A DNA stretch of 64,000 bases, from NCBI GenBank assembly GCA_011316305.1, contig SAUG01000054.1:1-64000 (forward strand), given 5' to 3'. The position numbers and the translations under genes are program-made. Source of the DNA: Rusavskia elegans. Lineage: Eukaryota > Ascomycota > Lecanoromycetes > Teloschistales > Teloschistaceae. Shown here piece by piece: positions 12,640 through 25,507 of this stretch. The notes under the pieces are model-generated. The model saw only the letters and a program-made list of their open reading frames with translations, had not been told where the DNA came from and made no database searches. Every line of letters begins with the position of its first letter. Position 1 is the first letter of the stretch.

Positions 12640-14130
12640 TATTACGAGGAGATAAGATAAAAGAATAAAATTCCTATAGCAGATCTGTATATATAAATTA
12701 TAAAAATCGAAGTCTAGATAAAGGAAATAGAGCTCCTATAGCTTCTATAGTACCCTAAACCCCCTATAGCAGTAGTATACTTAGTAAAGTAATAATATAG
12801 GTACTAGTTTATAATATCGATTTATTTAAAGTATTTAAAACGGATATCGCCCGGCTAGAAAGGCGTATCTAGGGTTTCGGTAATCGAAAGTATTTATTTA
12901 GTAGTAAGTTATAGGTATTAGCGCTTATTATCGATACTACCGAAGTACTATAGGTTTTAGATATTATATTTCTTCTTAGCTTACTAAAAAAGCGTATATT
13001 AAGCGTCTATTAGAATATTATAAGCCTTTATAGATATATTAAATATTATATTACCTAGGTAGTCCTAGATATAGAGGTATTTACTATAGCTTCGAGGATT
13101 AATATAAGTTTTCGGATTATTAATAATTATAGCGCCCTAATAGTACTATTCCTAGTCTCCCTATAGAATCCTATAGTTAATTTAGTAGTATAGCTAGATA
13201 GTAAAGACTCCGATACGTATTTATATATTATTACTATTAAACTATAGGCGGCTAAAAATATCGCGATCTTAAAAGCTATTAATATTATCTTTTACCTAAT
13301 AGCGTTTAGATTCGAGGTTTAGGTAGAATAATATTCGAGGATAGAAGTAGGGTAGATTATTATTATAATTTATATAGGCGATATAAATTCGAAAGTTATT
13401 AAATAGCTTATTAAAGACTTCGATATATATATATAGGTCGAGTTTTTTAAGGATATAGGCGGTAAAGTTGAATCTTCAAAGACTATTTAAATCTATAGTA
13501 GCTATTAATAGTATTAAATAGAAATATAGAATATAATAAATCGAACGGTATAATTTATATATTAGACGGTATAGAATTAGTAAAGATATATTCGAAAAAT
13601 ATAATAGTAATAGATAGTAGGTAAAAGTATATAGTAGGCGGCTAGCGGCTAGGGCGCTAACTATAGTATATCTATACTAGTTCCGAAAAGCTTTATATAG
13701 TACCTAGATAACTACTAAAAAGCTAGTATACCTTAACTAATATTAAAATAAGTTAATATAATAGATTTAATATAGAATTTAGTAGGGTTTAGACTAAAAG
13801 TATATTCTTAGTATTTTACTACTAAAAAAGAAGAACGAATCCGGGTATAAATAACTATATACGGATTTCGATCGAATATACTATCGGAAAGTATATAAAA
13901 GGTATAGCGATTTAAAAACGATATAGATATTATATAGGTAGGTTTATAGGACCTAGAATTATTTAAAGGCTTAACTACCTCCTATAATATATATTATACT
14001 CTCCGAAAATAATATTTATAGAAATATAGTAATCGGTAGTACCCCGGAGTTAATTATATTCCGGGAGAGATTATTTTTAGAAGAATTTTTATTTAGATAG
14101 ATTATTACTATTATTACTTAAAGTTTAGAG
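12640..14130 (+). pseudogene. Antisense ORF of the copia family (unknown protein)
   Basis: On the strand opposite to gag-pol, between the RNase H end and the 3' LTR, one frame runs coherently for roughly 450-490 codons. I saw only TAG/TAA interruptions (Gln by RIP) and no TGA. Recognisable stretches include DLFKVFKTDIARLERRI, LLSLLKKRILSVY, LDSKDSDTYLYIITIKLQAA and, later, a Gln-rich segment and GFRLKVYSQYFTTKKEERI. Copy B carries the same frame on its own antisense strand (5,339-5,900 and 28,367-29,090), at the same place relative to pol. The frame starts near the 3' LTR and converges with pol, slightly overlapping its 3' end. No known domain recognised; Gln richness and basic/hydrophobic alternation suggest a helical protein. 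Confidence 0.6.
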
Positions 14131-14199
14131 CGTTTTTAGATTTTTAAACCCGAGTACTATATAGAAAGCTTTAAATAGATTTTTATCTAAAGCTTTAGT

Positions 14200-15700
14200 A
14201 AGTCTATTAGCTACTATTTATTCCGTTAGAATATATTAGAAGTTAATAGTATTATTAGCGACCTTTTTTTATAGGAATTTAATATAGATATTAATATATT
14301 TAGTATAACTATAGAACTAAAGATTTTTAGTAAAGGTAATAGTATCCTAATTATTGCCGTAGAAGGTTACTATATCTAGGATAATATTTAGATTCTATTT
14401 ATCGATTATTAACTAATTTAAGATATAATTTAATTAAATAGCCTCTTTAGTAGTTCTAGTTTCCCTATCTAATTTTATTTCGGTAGTCGATATAGCTATA
14501 ATAGTTTACTATTTAGATAACTAGCTAATAGTACCGGATCCGATATTAAAAATATACCTAGAAGTAGAGCGACGGGTTTTATAATTATCTACCTAGTCGG
14601 TATTAGTATACCTCTAAAGCTTCTATAGATTATTTCTATAGATAAAAATAAAGTAAACTATTCTATATAGGTATTTAAAAATTCTAGTAATAGTATTCTA
14701 GTAGTAGTTTATAAAGTTAAATAAATATCGGCTAATAATAGAAACGGTAAAAGTAATATTAGAGCAGGTTCTAAATATAGTATATATTAAAGAGCTAATA
14801 GTACTCTAATATTTATACTTTATTAATAAAGGATAGTTCTAATTAGCGGGGGTAGTTTTTAAATAAAAGCCGGAATCTATAGAAGTCGAAATATTATTTT
14901 TATAGATAGTAAAGCTATAATTTTTTAGAAAATATTTAATATAGATAGTTTAGTTTAACTAAATAGTACGGAGTTCCCGGTTTCTAATAATTTTTATATC
15001 GAGATAGAAATTAATAGGGCCTAGATCCGATATTTAAAAGCGTTTATTTAAATATATTTTAATTTTATTAAAGTCCTAATAATTAGCGCTATATAGAAAG
15101 ATATTATTAATATAGATACTAATAATAATTATACTATTATAAAAAATACTATAATCGGATTCTAGAAGTTTAAAACCGATAATAGTAAAAAATTTAGCGA
15201 AGTAGCGGTACTAGACCTAAAGTAATTATTTAATATTATAGAAAGCCTTCCGAAACTTATAAATTATATTAGAATTACCGAGACTAATAGAATATTATAT
15301 ATAAATAATTTTATCTATATAACTATAGAAGAAGGCCGTTTTAATATCTATTTAGTCGAGCTCTAAACCGTAGGTAGTAGCTATAGCGAAAATTACTTTA
15401 TATAATATAGATTTAATAACTAAAGCGAAGGTTTTATTAAAATTAATACCGGCTTTCTATTTAAAGCTATAAACGACCTAATAAGCTTTAAAGCGCGTAA
15501 TTTTACTATTAGCGTCCCTTTTAATTTTATATATCTATTTTCCCCCTAAAAGATATTTTATAGAAGGTAGTAATACTTTAGTATATAATATCTATATATT
15601 ATTTAATTCTAACGATACTAGTTCTTCTTTTATAGCTTTATACTATTTATCGGTATAGAGTAAATCTATAGCCTCTTTATACGACTAGGGTTCGGAAGGG
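14200..15700 (-). pseudogene. Copia C reverse transcriptase and RNase H
   Basis: Minus-strand reverse transcriptase is recognised by KARQVVRGFKQKAGI, ELDQIDIKTAFFYGYIDK and SPRVQYRYFAKFF. The YVDD box reads YxNN-like after RIP. RNase H follows towards 14,450. It matches the better-readable plus-strand relic of copy B (2,335-3,356). Together with the upstream integrase region it forms the standard gag-integrase-RT-RNase H order of Ty1/Copia polyproteins. Confidence 0.8.
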
Positions 15701-15899
15701 TCTAATATAGTACCTTTTTTTATAGTACTAATAAATATATAAATATTTATAATTAAATCTAGTAAGAAATAATCGTAATTATCTAGTATCCGGAATTCGG
15801 GGTAGTTATATAGGACTTTAATAAAGGATTAGATAGTATAGTCGGTCTATAGGCGAAGTATAATAGTCTAAAGATAGAGTAGTAATTTATTAAAATCTA

Positions 15900-17750
15900 A
15901 TTCGGAATTATTAATTTTAGTAATATAAAGTCTAGCGGGCAGATTAGCCGGTAAAAAAGCTTAACTATAGGTAAAAGGAGTCCGATAAAATATCGGAAGA
16001 GCTATTAATTTAAATATTAAAAGGAAATTACTAGATTATAGTTATAACCTTTTAGGATTAGACTTTCTATTAGTACGCTACTGTTTCCGCGGGGGCTACT
16101 ATTAAAGTTTATCTTCTAATTCCTTTAACTCCTATAGATCTAATAAATCTAGGTTTTAACCTATTTTTTTAAATACTATAGAAGAAATATAAATAACCTT
16201 ATTTTAAAGGTTTAATAGTTTATAGATAGTATTACTAAAATAACCGACTAAAGTATATTTATAGCTCTAATTATAGAACTTCTAAATTTTTTTACTATAT
16301 ATTAGGTACGTTACGGAACCTAAAATACGGAATCGGTTTAAATCTAAAGATTTACTATATTCTTTTTTATATAGAGTTATACCTAGTTTACTACTAGATA
16401 ACCGGAAATATAGGAAGGTAATAGTTTTAATAAATAGTAGCTAGTATTTTTTACTAAAGTCGCTATAAACTAATATAGGGTAGGCTTTATATATTAGTAT
16501 TTACTTAAAACGTTTAGAGGTACTATTCTATTATAGATTATTAGATATAATAGGCTCCTACTAGATACCTTTATTAGTAAAGCTTTTAGATATAATACGG
16601 CTTTTAAATTTATTATTACTATAAAAATATTTTATAATAAAAACGCCTTTTTTATTATAGGTATAGAAGTAGTTCTAGTATTCTAGGGTTTTAAAGGCGT
16701 CTTTTAATTTAGTTATATAGACGCTATACTTCTAGGTATTATTATCTAGGAAGGTAAAAATATATTAGCTCCTATTATATACTACTAGAACCTTACCCTT
16801 TTAAATAGGACCTATATAGTTAGCGTAAATAAAATCTATTAAATTATTACCGGGGCGGATATAGCTTCTATAAAGCTATTTATATTACTTATCTAGAGTA
16901 TATATCTTATAGAAATCGGATTTAGGTTTAGGAACCTTAGATAAATCGATCTCTATAGATATATTCGCTAATTTATATAAATTCTGGTTATCTAGATATC
17001 CTAGCCGGATATACTAGATACTTTCTACCTCTACCGATATTTTAGCGAGGGCCTTTAAGGCTATATCGGGTATTAATAATAAGGATAAAGATAGAAAAAA
17101 AGAAGAAATAGAAGAAAAAATAGAAAAAAAAGAAGATTTTATAGAGCCGTACTATATAGTATTAATATTTATTAGGAATAGACCTTTATATATATAGATA
17201 GTTAATATTAAATCCGGAGTACTAAAGCTAAAGCTAAAGCTATTATTATTAATAATTACTTTAGCGTCTATCTTCTAAATTTATAATATTAATAGGAAAT
17301 TAGTACCGGATCCGGGGGTATAAAGGACGTAATAGAATTCTATAGGACGGTATTTACTATTAATAAAGTAGTTAAGTATAATAATACCTTTAATAATTAA
17401 TCGGGGGCTAATAGTACTTCTAATACTAGTTATAAATTCGCTCTAGATAGGTTTTATAGTAGATTTAATAAAAAAATACCGCTAGAAAGTAGTATAATAG
17501 TTATAGGTATAGTCGAATATCTAACTATTAATAAAGTTTAGTATATTTAATAAGGCCGATAAGGCTGTAGAAGCTAGAATTATAAAGCTAAAGTTAGTAG
17601 AAGCCGGTACTACTATAATAAAGTTTAGTAATTTTTCAGATTCGGTAGGTTTATTTTTAGATTTATTATCCTTAGATTTATTATCTTTACCGTCTTTACT
17701 ATCCTTTATTTTATCTTTACCTCTATTACTATTACCTTTCTAGTATTTAC
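15900..17750 (-). pseudogene. Copia C integrase region
   Basis: Lies between the gag zinc knuckle (17.8 kb) and reverse transcriptase (15.6 kb), where Ty1/Copia elements encode protease and integrase. The sequence is long enough (about 1.8 kb) for both, but RIP damage is heavy and I could not mark the catalytic D-D-E residues individually. Assignment therefore rests on position and on conserved neighbours. Serine/lysine-coding low-complexity stretches occur near 17,090-17,130. Confidence 0.5.
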
Positions 17751-17799
17751 TACCGCTATTTTTTTATTTTTCTACTATTTAAGCCTTTTTTAATTTAGG

Positions 17800-19780
17800 A
17801 TAAAAGCTATAATAGGTTTCTTTTATATAGCTATTTCGGTTATAGTAGAAATAGTAGTTAATTTTAATAACTCGTTTATTCGGGTTACTTATAGATAGAA
17901 AGGCCTTAGTTCTAGTAGTAGTAGACTCTATACTACTATATTAGCGATACTCCTTACTAATAGTAGTATTAATAGTTTTATCTAGGGTAACTATTTTCTA
18001 TTTTTACTTATTTTTATTACTAACGATAACGTTATTTTAGATAAACGAGGTCTAAAAATAGTTAAAGGCGGCTTTAAAACTCTGAAAGAATTTTAAAATA
18101 AGAAGACTTTCTAAAATAATAACGCCTATAGTTAGAATTTTATTAGTAAGCTTACGAAATTTAGCTATATAAGCTTCTACGCTTTTAAAAGAGCTATTAT
18201 AATAGAAGGTATCTAGCTAGGCGTCGGGTTCTATAAGCTTACCGGTACTATAGACTCTATATTATATCTAGAGTATATCTAATTTTTTTTTAGTATCTAA
18301 TATAATATTTTTAATAAGATTTTTAGTATTAGTACTATAGGTTATTTTAATTACTATATTAGTACGTTCTATACGTTCTTTCTCGTAGTTAAAAAAAGCT
18401 AGAAGTAAAAGGCCTTTAATAGCGGCTCGGAGGTTATTAAAAATAAGATAGACTATAATTACTTCCTCCTAATTTTTATAGTTTAAACAGGTTTCGAGCT
18501 TCGGAACTATATTAATAGGATAACCGGAACCCCCTAACTTAGCGTTATCTATTATTAATATTATAAAGGTCGATATATTACTAAGTTTAGTACTAGATAG
18601 AATAGCGTTATAGGGGGATAAATCGGAAGGAAAGCCTAGAGGCGAGTACCCGGAAGGCGTAATAACTTCGAAGCCGAATAAATTATTCGGGCTTAAAGGT
18701 ATTAGAGAGGGACTAAAGGCTATAAAGAGGTCCGGGTTATCTTTAGATATAATAGAAGGAGATTTTAATAGAAGAAGATAATCGGAATCCGGGCGTAGGT
18801 AGCTTTAGATAGCGAGGTCGATTTACTATTAGTTATAGAGGAGCCTATAGTTTTCGATAGAGAATTAGAAGTTATAGGCGGTTTAGCTTACCTAGAGATT
18901 CTTAGATAGTCCTTAAAAGAAACGTTATTTAAGACTTTTAAGGTTACGAGGATTAGTATAAGGCTTTAATAATAATAACGATGATATAGAGGTAGATATA
19001 AGATTTAGGATAGGTTAGGTAAAGTTTCGAAAATTAAAATAATATAATAATAGTCCTTAGTAATAAATAGGAAGCTTCGAGTTCTTATACTATTTAGGAC
19101 TAGACGATATAGCTAGTAAGGCCGAAGGCTAGGCTCGATAGCTCTAGTTCTAGAGGCGAGGTAGTTAGTTTAGAAGTAGTAGGGGCTCGCTTGGACTATT
19201 AGAAGGTTAGGAAAGATACGATAGCTAGGAATATAGTCTACTAGCCCCCTATTTTATAGGGGTCCTAGCTTATACTACGTTAGCTAGATAGTCGCTTCCT
19301 ATATTTATTTATAATAGCTAGCAGGAGCTCGGCTATCTAGACTGCTTTAGAACGTACGTCGATAGCTAGCGTTAGCTAGATAGTAGGGTACAGGGCTAAT
19401 AATTATAGAAGATTATATTTCGAAGGCCTAACTACTATATCTAGTATAATATTCCTATAGTAATATATCTATACGTAGTAAATTAGCAACTTATATTCTA
19501 TCTAAAAGTAAGGAGGTTAATAGTTTAAACGGCTAAAAAGAGTTATAAGGTAAAACGAAAGGGTCTATTTAGCTATTTATAATTTCGGTAGTTACCGGGG
19601 TACTTATAGGTAGTAGTACGACTATAAACTTCGTTATTCGCTATATTATATTCTATACGGTTTAATAATATATATCGGAGTAGATAGGAAAGAAGATTCG
19701 ATAAGTAAATAAAGAAGTTAAAGGATTAAAGAAGTAAAGTATAAAGGTATAATACTCGCGAATAATAATAATAACTATTA
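17800..19780 (-). pseudogene. Copia C gag with decayed CCHC zinc knuckle
   Basis: Minus-strand segment around 17,806-17,880 reads YFYYNRNSYIKETYYSF. With Tyr restored in thought to Cys or His, the spacing is that of the CX2CX4HX4C knuckle of retroelement Gag. Upstream sequence to the primer site at 19,786 is the rest of gag and its leader. Copy A (1-1,829) is homologous and differs by small indels, including about 60 bp near 19,380-19,440 present only in C. Confidence 0.65.
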
Positions 19781-19785
19781 TAAAC

Positions 19786-19817
19786 TAAACTCGGCTAGAG
19801 CTTCCGGGTTTATAACC
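19786..19817 (-). promoter_or_regulatory. Primer-binding site of copia C, half-tRNA(Met)-like
   Basis: Plus strand reads CTCGGCTAGAGCTTCCGGGT followed by TTATAACC next to the LTR start at 19,818. It looks like the D-arm-to-anticodon half of a Met tRNA (CAT anticodon decayed to TAT). The paired copy at 1,798-1,829 has the same layout. Confidence 0.5.
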
Positions 19818-19993
19818 TATTAAAATTATATATATAAAATATTAAGCTTAATTTACTAAAGTAGGCTTTCGCCTAGACTAAGTATATAAGAAGGAGGTAG
19901 CAGGGCCTTAGCGCCGAGAGCTACTAGGCCTGATCGGTACTAGCGCCCTTAGCATCTTGGCATAGCTATTGTGCGTAGCACGTACTTCCAACA
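19818..19993 (-). repeat. 5' LTR of copia C
   Basis: 176-bp LTR. Read on the minus strand it starts TGTTGGAAGTACGTGCTACG. It is followed on the plus strand by the ATATT duplication. The promoter for minus-strand transcription should lie here; a TATATACTTA box-like sequence is present in the minus-strand reading, common to all LTR copies. Confidence 0.88.
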
Positions 19994-19998
19994 ATATT

Positions 19999-20694
19999 TG
20001 AATTTGGGATTACTAGTAATTAACTGCCTGTTATAATTAATATCGAGTAATATAAAACAGCTAGTGTATAGAAACGGTATATTTTATATAACTTACTACT
20101 AATATTATATTTTTAAAAACTAGACGTAGTTTAAAAATATGAAATTGATAGCAACTTCTAATTAAAATAATATTAAGATATTGCTTTACTATATAAGATG
20201 CTAATAAGATATTAATATATTATTAAAACGCTGTTTATAAATTTAGATAGACTCTAGAATATATTTAACTATAAGTTATATCTTATATAATATAGTCGGA
20301 CGGTCTAGGTATTTAGATAAAAGTATATCTAATCCTAGAAACTAGTCCCGATCAGGATAATTTAAGAGGTTCAGTATTCGAATCCCTCGGTTTTTACTTT
20401 TTTAAACTAATTTGGCGATTTAAATAGCCTAGATAAAATAAATCGATCTATCGGATTTGGATCTCGAAAGTTCGACCTATAAGCCGATAGATCCATTTTT
20501 ATATTTTACGGTATTTTAAAATATAATACGAATAAACGTTTTCGTAAAATAGTATATTATTTTAAACAGATATAATTAATTACGGTATATTCGTATTACC
20601 TATACTCGACAATTTTAATCACGTAATATACTTTTTAACTTGACTTTAACAGGATATTAACAGGCTGTTCAGATACTAGAGGCGTCACCTAAGG
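19999..20694. repeat. Left inverted arm of element D, inner part
   Basis: Continuation of the arm begun at 12,241. It is the inverse of 25,508-26,230. It contains repeated AACAGG/CTGTTA-type motifs near both ends (for example TTAACAGGATATTAACAGGC near 20,650), plausible transposase-binding subterminal repeats. It also contains a tRNA-like stretch (20,300-20,395) and a dyad-rich block GATCTATCGGATTTGG ... CCGATAGATCC. Confidence 0.75.
20300..20395 (+). promoter_or_regulatory. tRNA-like stretch with A-box/B-box look
   Basis: CGGTCTAGGTATTTAG (A-box-like) is followed about 70 bp later by AGTATTCGAATCCCTCGG (B-box/T-arm-like) and immediately by TTTTT, a Pol III terminator-like run. The inverse copy in the right arm (about 25,810-25,905) and the solo arm (27,105-27,125) keep the B-box-like core. 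It may be a tRNA or SINE relic captured in the arm. Confidence 0.35.
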
Positions 20695-20899
20695 TATCTA
20701 TTCGAATATAAAATAAAATTAACCTTTTATAGATACTATTTACCACTATTTTTACTAATACTATTTAACGCGAATATATATTTTAATACCGAGCTTATCT
20801 ATTTCTACCTTTTTAGGCTTACTTCTAGAACTTTATAATATATCTATAAAATTTTCGGATATAAAAATCTATACGACTATCTATTATTATATTAGTTCT

Positions 20900-22480
20900 T
20901 TTCCGACTATAACTTCGCGATAAATATCTTAAACCTCGCTATATATAGGCCGTATATAAGACTATAGACAGGTACCTCGAGTTTAATACTTTTAATTATA
21001 TTATTTATTACTATACTATATTAGCTAGAAGTAATACTATAATTCTAGCTCTAAAAATAAATACTATCGAAAGATAAAATATAGATAGTATCTTAAAATT
21101 TAGGCGTAAAGTATTTTAGTATCTTTATAAATATACCGCTATATCTTTTTTATTAGATTTTTAATAAGGCTAGAGCCTAAGTTCCTAATACTCCGATATA
21201 CCGGCTATTCTATTACTTTAAGACTCTATTATCTTTACCGATAAAGTAGATATAGGAAGTAATATAGATTAAAATAATAAAATAGAAATAGAGCTAGGCC
21301 TATCGGAATATAACTAGTTAATAAAAGCTTTTATTATTATAGAACTAAAATCTAAAAAAATAGTAGAATTTTAGAAAATTCTAGGTTGCTCTAATATTTA
21401 TATAGATTTATATTTTATAGATTTTACTAAAGAATATATAACGCCTAATAATTATATAAACTTTTTAGGCGAGGATGAATATAAGTAAATCTTTTTATTA
21501 TAGTATAAGATTCTTCCTATACTAATCGACTATGTATAAAAGAAATATAAAGATAAGGTTACTAAAACTAATAAGCGAGATATTCTAAAATCCCTTTTTA
21601 AAAAAAAAAGATTCTAGTAAATAATCCGTTTTATAGCTATTAGTTTATTTATATCTCGTAAATCCCTCCTAATATACTAAATTAACGATATCGCGCGATA
21701 ATACCCGACGCTATTTAATACTATCCTACTATTTTTAGAATAAAAAGATCTAATAGAGGAGATAAAAATCGCTATAATAGATAATTAAAAATACTTTATA
21801 CCGAATTGTATAGCGCTGTCTAATCGTTCGTATATAAAAAAGTTACTCCGCCTGCTAATCTAGATAGTATCTATAATATCTAAAGATTATATCTCCTTTT
21901 TATATCTTTTATATACAGCCTATAGCCGTATTTATAGCTAATATAGTATTATATTACTAAAATTAAAAATCTAATTATTTAAAAAAATAAGTTTTACTAA
22001 TTGATTTATATTTAAAATCTATATTCCTTCTATTATTCTAACCTCTTTCCTAATTCCTTACTATATAGATTCCCTAGATTTATAGCTTGTATCCTATCGC
22101 GTAAAACTGCTATAGAAAAAAACAGATATACTAATTAAAAAAAACTTATTAGGAAGTCGGAATATCGGGTTATATCTAAAATTAGTAACTTTATTATAGT
22201 TCGAGGTAGACTAGATAGACTAGACGGAATATTCCTGTATAAACTCTCGATATCTAAGCCGCGGTTATTCGTATATATTGAACTATTTAATTAAAATAAT
22301 CTTAATACTGCTTATATCTAGTTAGACTCTATATTCTAGATACCGCTATAATAGATATCGGATCGAAAAGATATAGTTAGACTATTAAATATCAGGGTAA
22401 CTAAGTACTATATGCTAAAAATCTAAAAAAAGGGCGGAATCCTAAAAATAAAGGGAAAAAACTAGAAGAAAGAGGAAAAG
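20900..22480 (+). pseudogene. Element D gene 1 relic, unknown
   Basis: Plus-strand coding relic in the D centre. Two clean stretches are 21,397-21,488 (NIYIDLYFIDFTKEYITP, then NFLGEDEYK) and 21,540-21,617 (KKYKDKVTKTNKRDILKSLF followed by basic residues). A Lys/Arg-rich part lies near 22,420-22,480. Stops are mostly TAG/TAA. Position between the inverted arms makes a transposase or recombinase the natural guess, but I recognise no catalytic motif. Confidence 0.4.
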
Positions 22481-22679
22481 TACTAGCGGAAATAATAATA
22501 TTAAGGTACCGTAACTTATATAAAGCGGTTGTAGTTAACTACTCTACTATAATTATAATATTTAATTTATATAGGGCGGTATCTATCGTTTCCGAAAACT
22601 TAATATTACTATAACTTATAAGCTTTAATTAACTTTCAACCGATAGTCTTCCGGCCTTTTATATATAGTAAAAATAAGG

Positions 22680-24700
22680 GTTTGAAATATACAATACTAT
22701 TATATAATCTATTAATATAGGCCCGCCCTTTATAATCTCCTAAATTCTAGTACTTTTTAATCTTTTACTTTTTATCTAGGTTCTGACTCTATTATTATAT
22801 CCTATATACTCTACGAAGATATTCTTTTTCCCTGGTAACTCTATATAAGTAAAATTATAAGTAAACTACCTAGTAGATTCTAAAAGAGGTCGAAAAATAC
22901 TTATTCGTATATTTATAGACCTGCTCCTAATATTCTACTAGTAGATAAACCAGTTCTTTTAACTTTTTTATAATTTCTATATTCTGAATATATTAGAATA
23001 AGTATCTTTTAATATTAGGCTATACTATTAGCTTATTATTATCTCTTCTATAGATCTATTACTATACCTTTTTATTATATTTTCCGAAAGTTTATTATTA
23101 TCTTTTCCGTAGGCCTATTACTATACCCTTTTATTATATCCTCCGAGGGCTTATTATTATCTTTTCTATAAGCCTATCGCCGTCTTTTCTAGGGATTTAT
23201 TAATATTAATTTATATAGGCTTATTACTATCTTCTAGGGATATATAGGAAATCGAGAATAGGATACCGCTAAATATTATTAATAGTTCTAGAAGATCTAA
23301 TAAAAGTATAGCCTAAAGATATATAGATAGATTTATTAAAATATATTAATTTTAGATACTAACGTATTAGGTTTCTATATAGCGTTACGCGTAATCCTTC
23401 GATATTAGTAATTTTAAATATTATTTAGGCGACCTATTATAGCTAGTCGCTCTACGTATTAGAATATATTAATTTATAGGATAGTTTAAAAGAAATAATA
23501 GGCTAGTACCGATAGCCGAGTACTAAATATCTAATTATAGGCCGTACTAATAATTTCGCTAGGTTGAATTTATATAGTGTTTTAGATATAGCTATTTTAG
23601 TAACCTATAAGCTATATTTTACTTTTTATATTTTAAGTTCCGCTAGCTTACTCTATATAGGTCCGCTTACTATAGAATAGCATCTACTAAATTCTTTTAT
23701 TCTATTTATTTATTAATAACTAACTACTAGATCTAGGATTATTATATTACTATACCGAATAATCCTAAATAACTATTAATATTCTAATAATCTAAAAAGA
23801 ATGAATTCCTATTATATAGATATCTCTTCCTTTTATAATCTTTTTATCGATATTTTCTATAGTCTTTCTATATTTTCTATATCTCCTACCTTTCTTCTAA
23901 TATATCCTAATATATCTCTATTATATAGTCTACCCCTAACCTAATATAACTAGAAAAAGTAAAGAAGATATGATAAAGAGAATATAATAAGTTTAGATAT
24001 ATATATAACCTCCTTTAAATACTTTATAAAGATATAAAATAGCCTTTATATTAGTATTTTACCTAGTCGCTCTAAGATCTTAAACTAAATATATATAAAA
24101 AAAAAGAGAAGTCGTTTAATATATAATATTATTAGAATTCTACTAATTACTTTCGATAGTATTATATTACTCTAACGTTATAATAGGCGTATATCGATAT
24201 ATTTATAGTAATATAATAATTCTAGCGGTATAAAATAATTCTAGCGATAGTATATAGAAGCGTCGAAAAACTTTTAGATAGCTAATACTAGCTCGGTCTA
24301 CTATATACTATAATATAAATATTATAGCTAATATTTTTTCTATTATTACTTCTAATATAAATAAAATATATACGAATTAAAACTCTATAATAATCTATTT
24401 AAACTAAATCCTTTATCTTTATATATTTCTATTCCGATCGACTACTTTAATTCTAGGCGAGGATATAATATACGAGATATAAAGTAAAATAAACAACTTT
24501 CCTTTCTAATTATACCCGATATATAAACTAATTATAGATATTATATACTATCTAGATCTATAGTTAAATAAGATAGATTTTTACTATATCTTTAATTTAG
24601 CTATACTATAATATTTATAATATCTATAATAATACGATAACGGGCTATAACGGAAAATATAGTAAAATAATAATAAATAGAAGATTATAGGATAGTAGAA
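22680..24700 (-). pseudogene. Element D gene 2 relic, unknown
   Basis: Minus-strand relic convergent with gene 1. The best stretch (about 23,490-23,600) reads KIAISKTLYKFNLAKLLVRP and RYLVLGYRY, and continues with Gln-derived stops towards NIEGLRVTLYRN (about 23,380). A 59-bp tandem repeat at 23,030-23,200 lies within it. No family recognised. Confidence 0.35.
23030..23200. repeat. 59-bp degenerate tandem repeat
   Basis: About 2.9 copies of a unit starting TTTATTATTATCTTTTCC and ending TATCCTCCGAGG, at about 23,037, 23,096 and 23,155. The period is 59 bp and is not a multiple of 3, so as coding sequence it would shift frame unless small indels have accumulated. Copies differ by C/T changes as expected from RIP. 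Confidence 0.6.
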
Positions 24701-25507
24701 CGGAGGATAATAATCCTAAATATATGGACTATTAATATAAATATTATTAGAAAGTTTATAGTATATAAACGTTAGACTATTTGAGTAATAGATAAATATA
24801 ATATTACTTAAAAAGATATATAATATAATATCTATTTATATAGGTCCTATAATCTAATAGATATCTAGAATCTATCCGAGAAAATAATCTTTATTACGAA
24901 ATATCGGCTAGGAAAGATATTTATTCGACGATAATAGGCTATAAATATATATCTAGGTTAAAAAAAGTCGGAGGTTCGTCTATTATATATTTTTAAAAAC
25001 GATAAGCTACAGATAGTATTATATTAACGATAGGATAATCCTCTTTTTACTAAAGCTTCAATTTTTATAAACTCGTAGTTAAATATCTATAAAATAGAAA
25101 TAGAGCAGTTATATCTAATCGTAAGTTAATAAAGATTTAAAAGATTATCGTTTATAAAAAATATAGGAAAGACGCTATATAAAATATATTATTAATTTAT
25201 TATTAAGAAAAATTTTTATTCGCTATAGGATAAACGCAATAGTAGTTAAAGCTAATAAAGGTCTATTTTAGCGATATATATTTATTAATAATAGGCTACT
25301 ATAAGATAGCTATAATAATAGCTATAACAATTTCCGAGTTATATTAGTATTATATAAATCTTGTTACTGAAAAAAAACTAGTTTTTAACGTAAATGTGAT
25401 CCTAAGATAATAGATCGAGGACTGCGAGTAAAGAAGTTATATTTATATAGTAGAGGATTTGTAATCGCGAATAAGGAAGAAAATAGTTAAATAGAAATAA
25501 TTAACTA

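Larger units (their letters stand above)
12333..19993 (-). mobile_element. Complete Ty1/Copia retrotransposon C
   Basis: 7,661-bp element bounded by 176-bp LTRs and a perfect 5-bp target duplication ATATT (12,328-12,332 and 19,994-19,998). Minus-strand order is LTR, tRNA-Met-like primer site, gag with CCHC knuckle, integrase, reverse transcriptase and RNase H. A further frame on the plus strand then lies between pol and the 3' LTR. It interrupts the left arm of element D: removing it joins the arm sequence to match the right arm. Every frame is RIP-damaged, so the copy is dead. Copies A and B in this window are of the same family. Confidence 0.9.
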
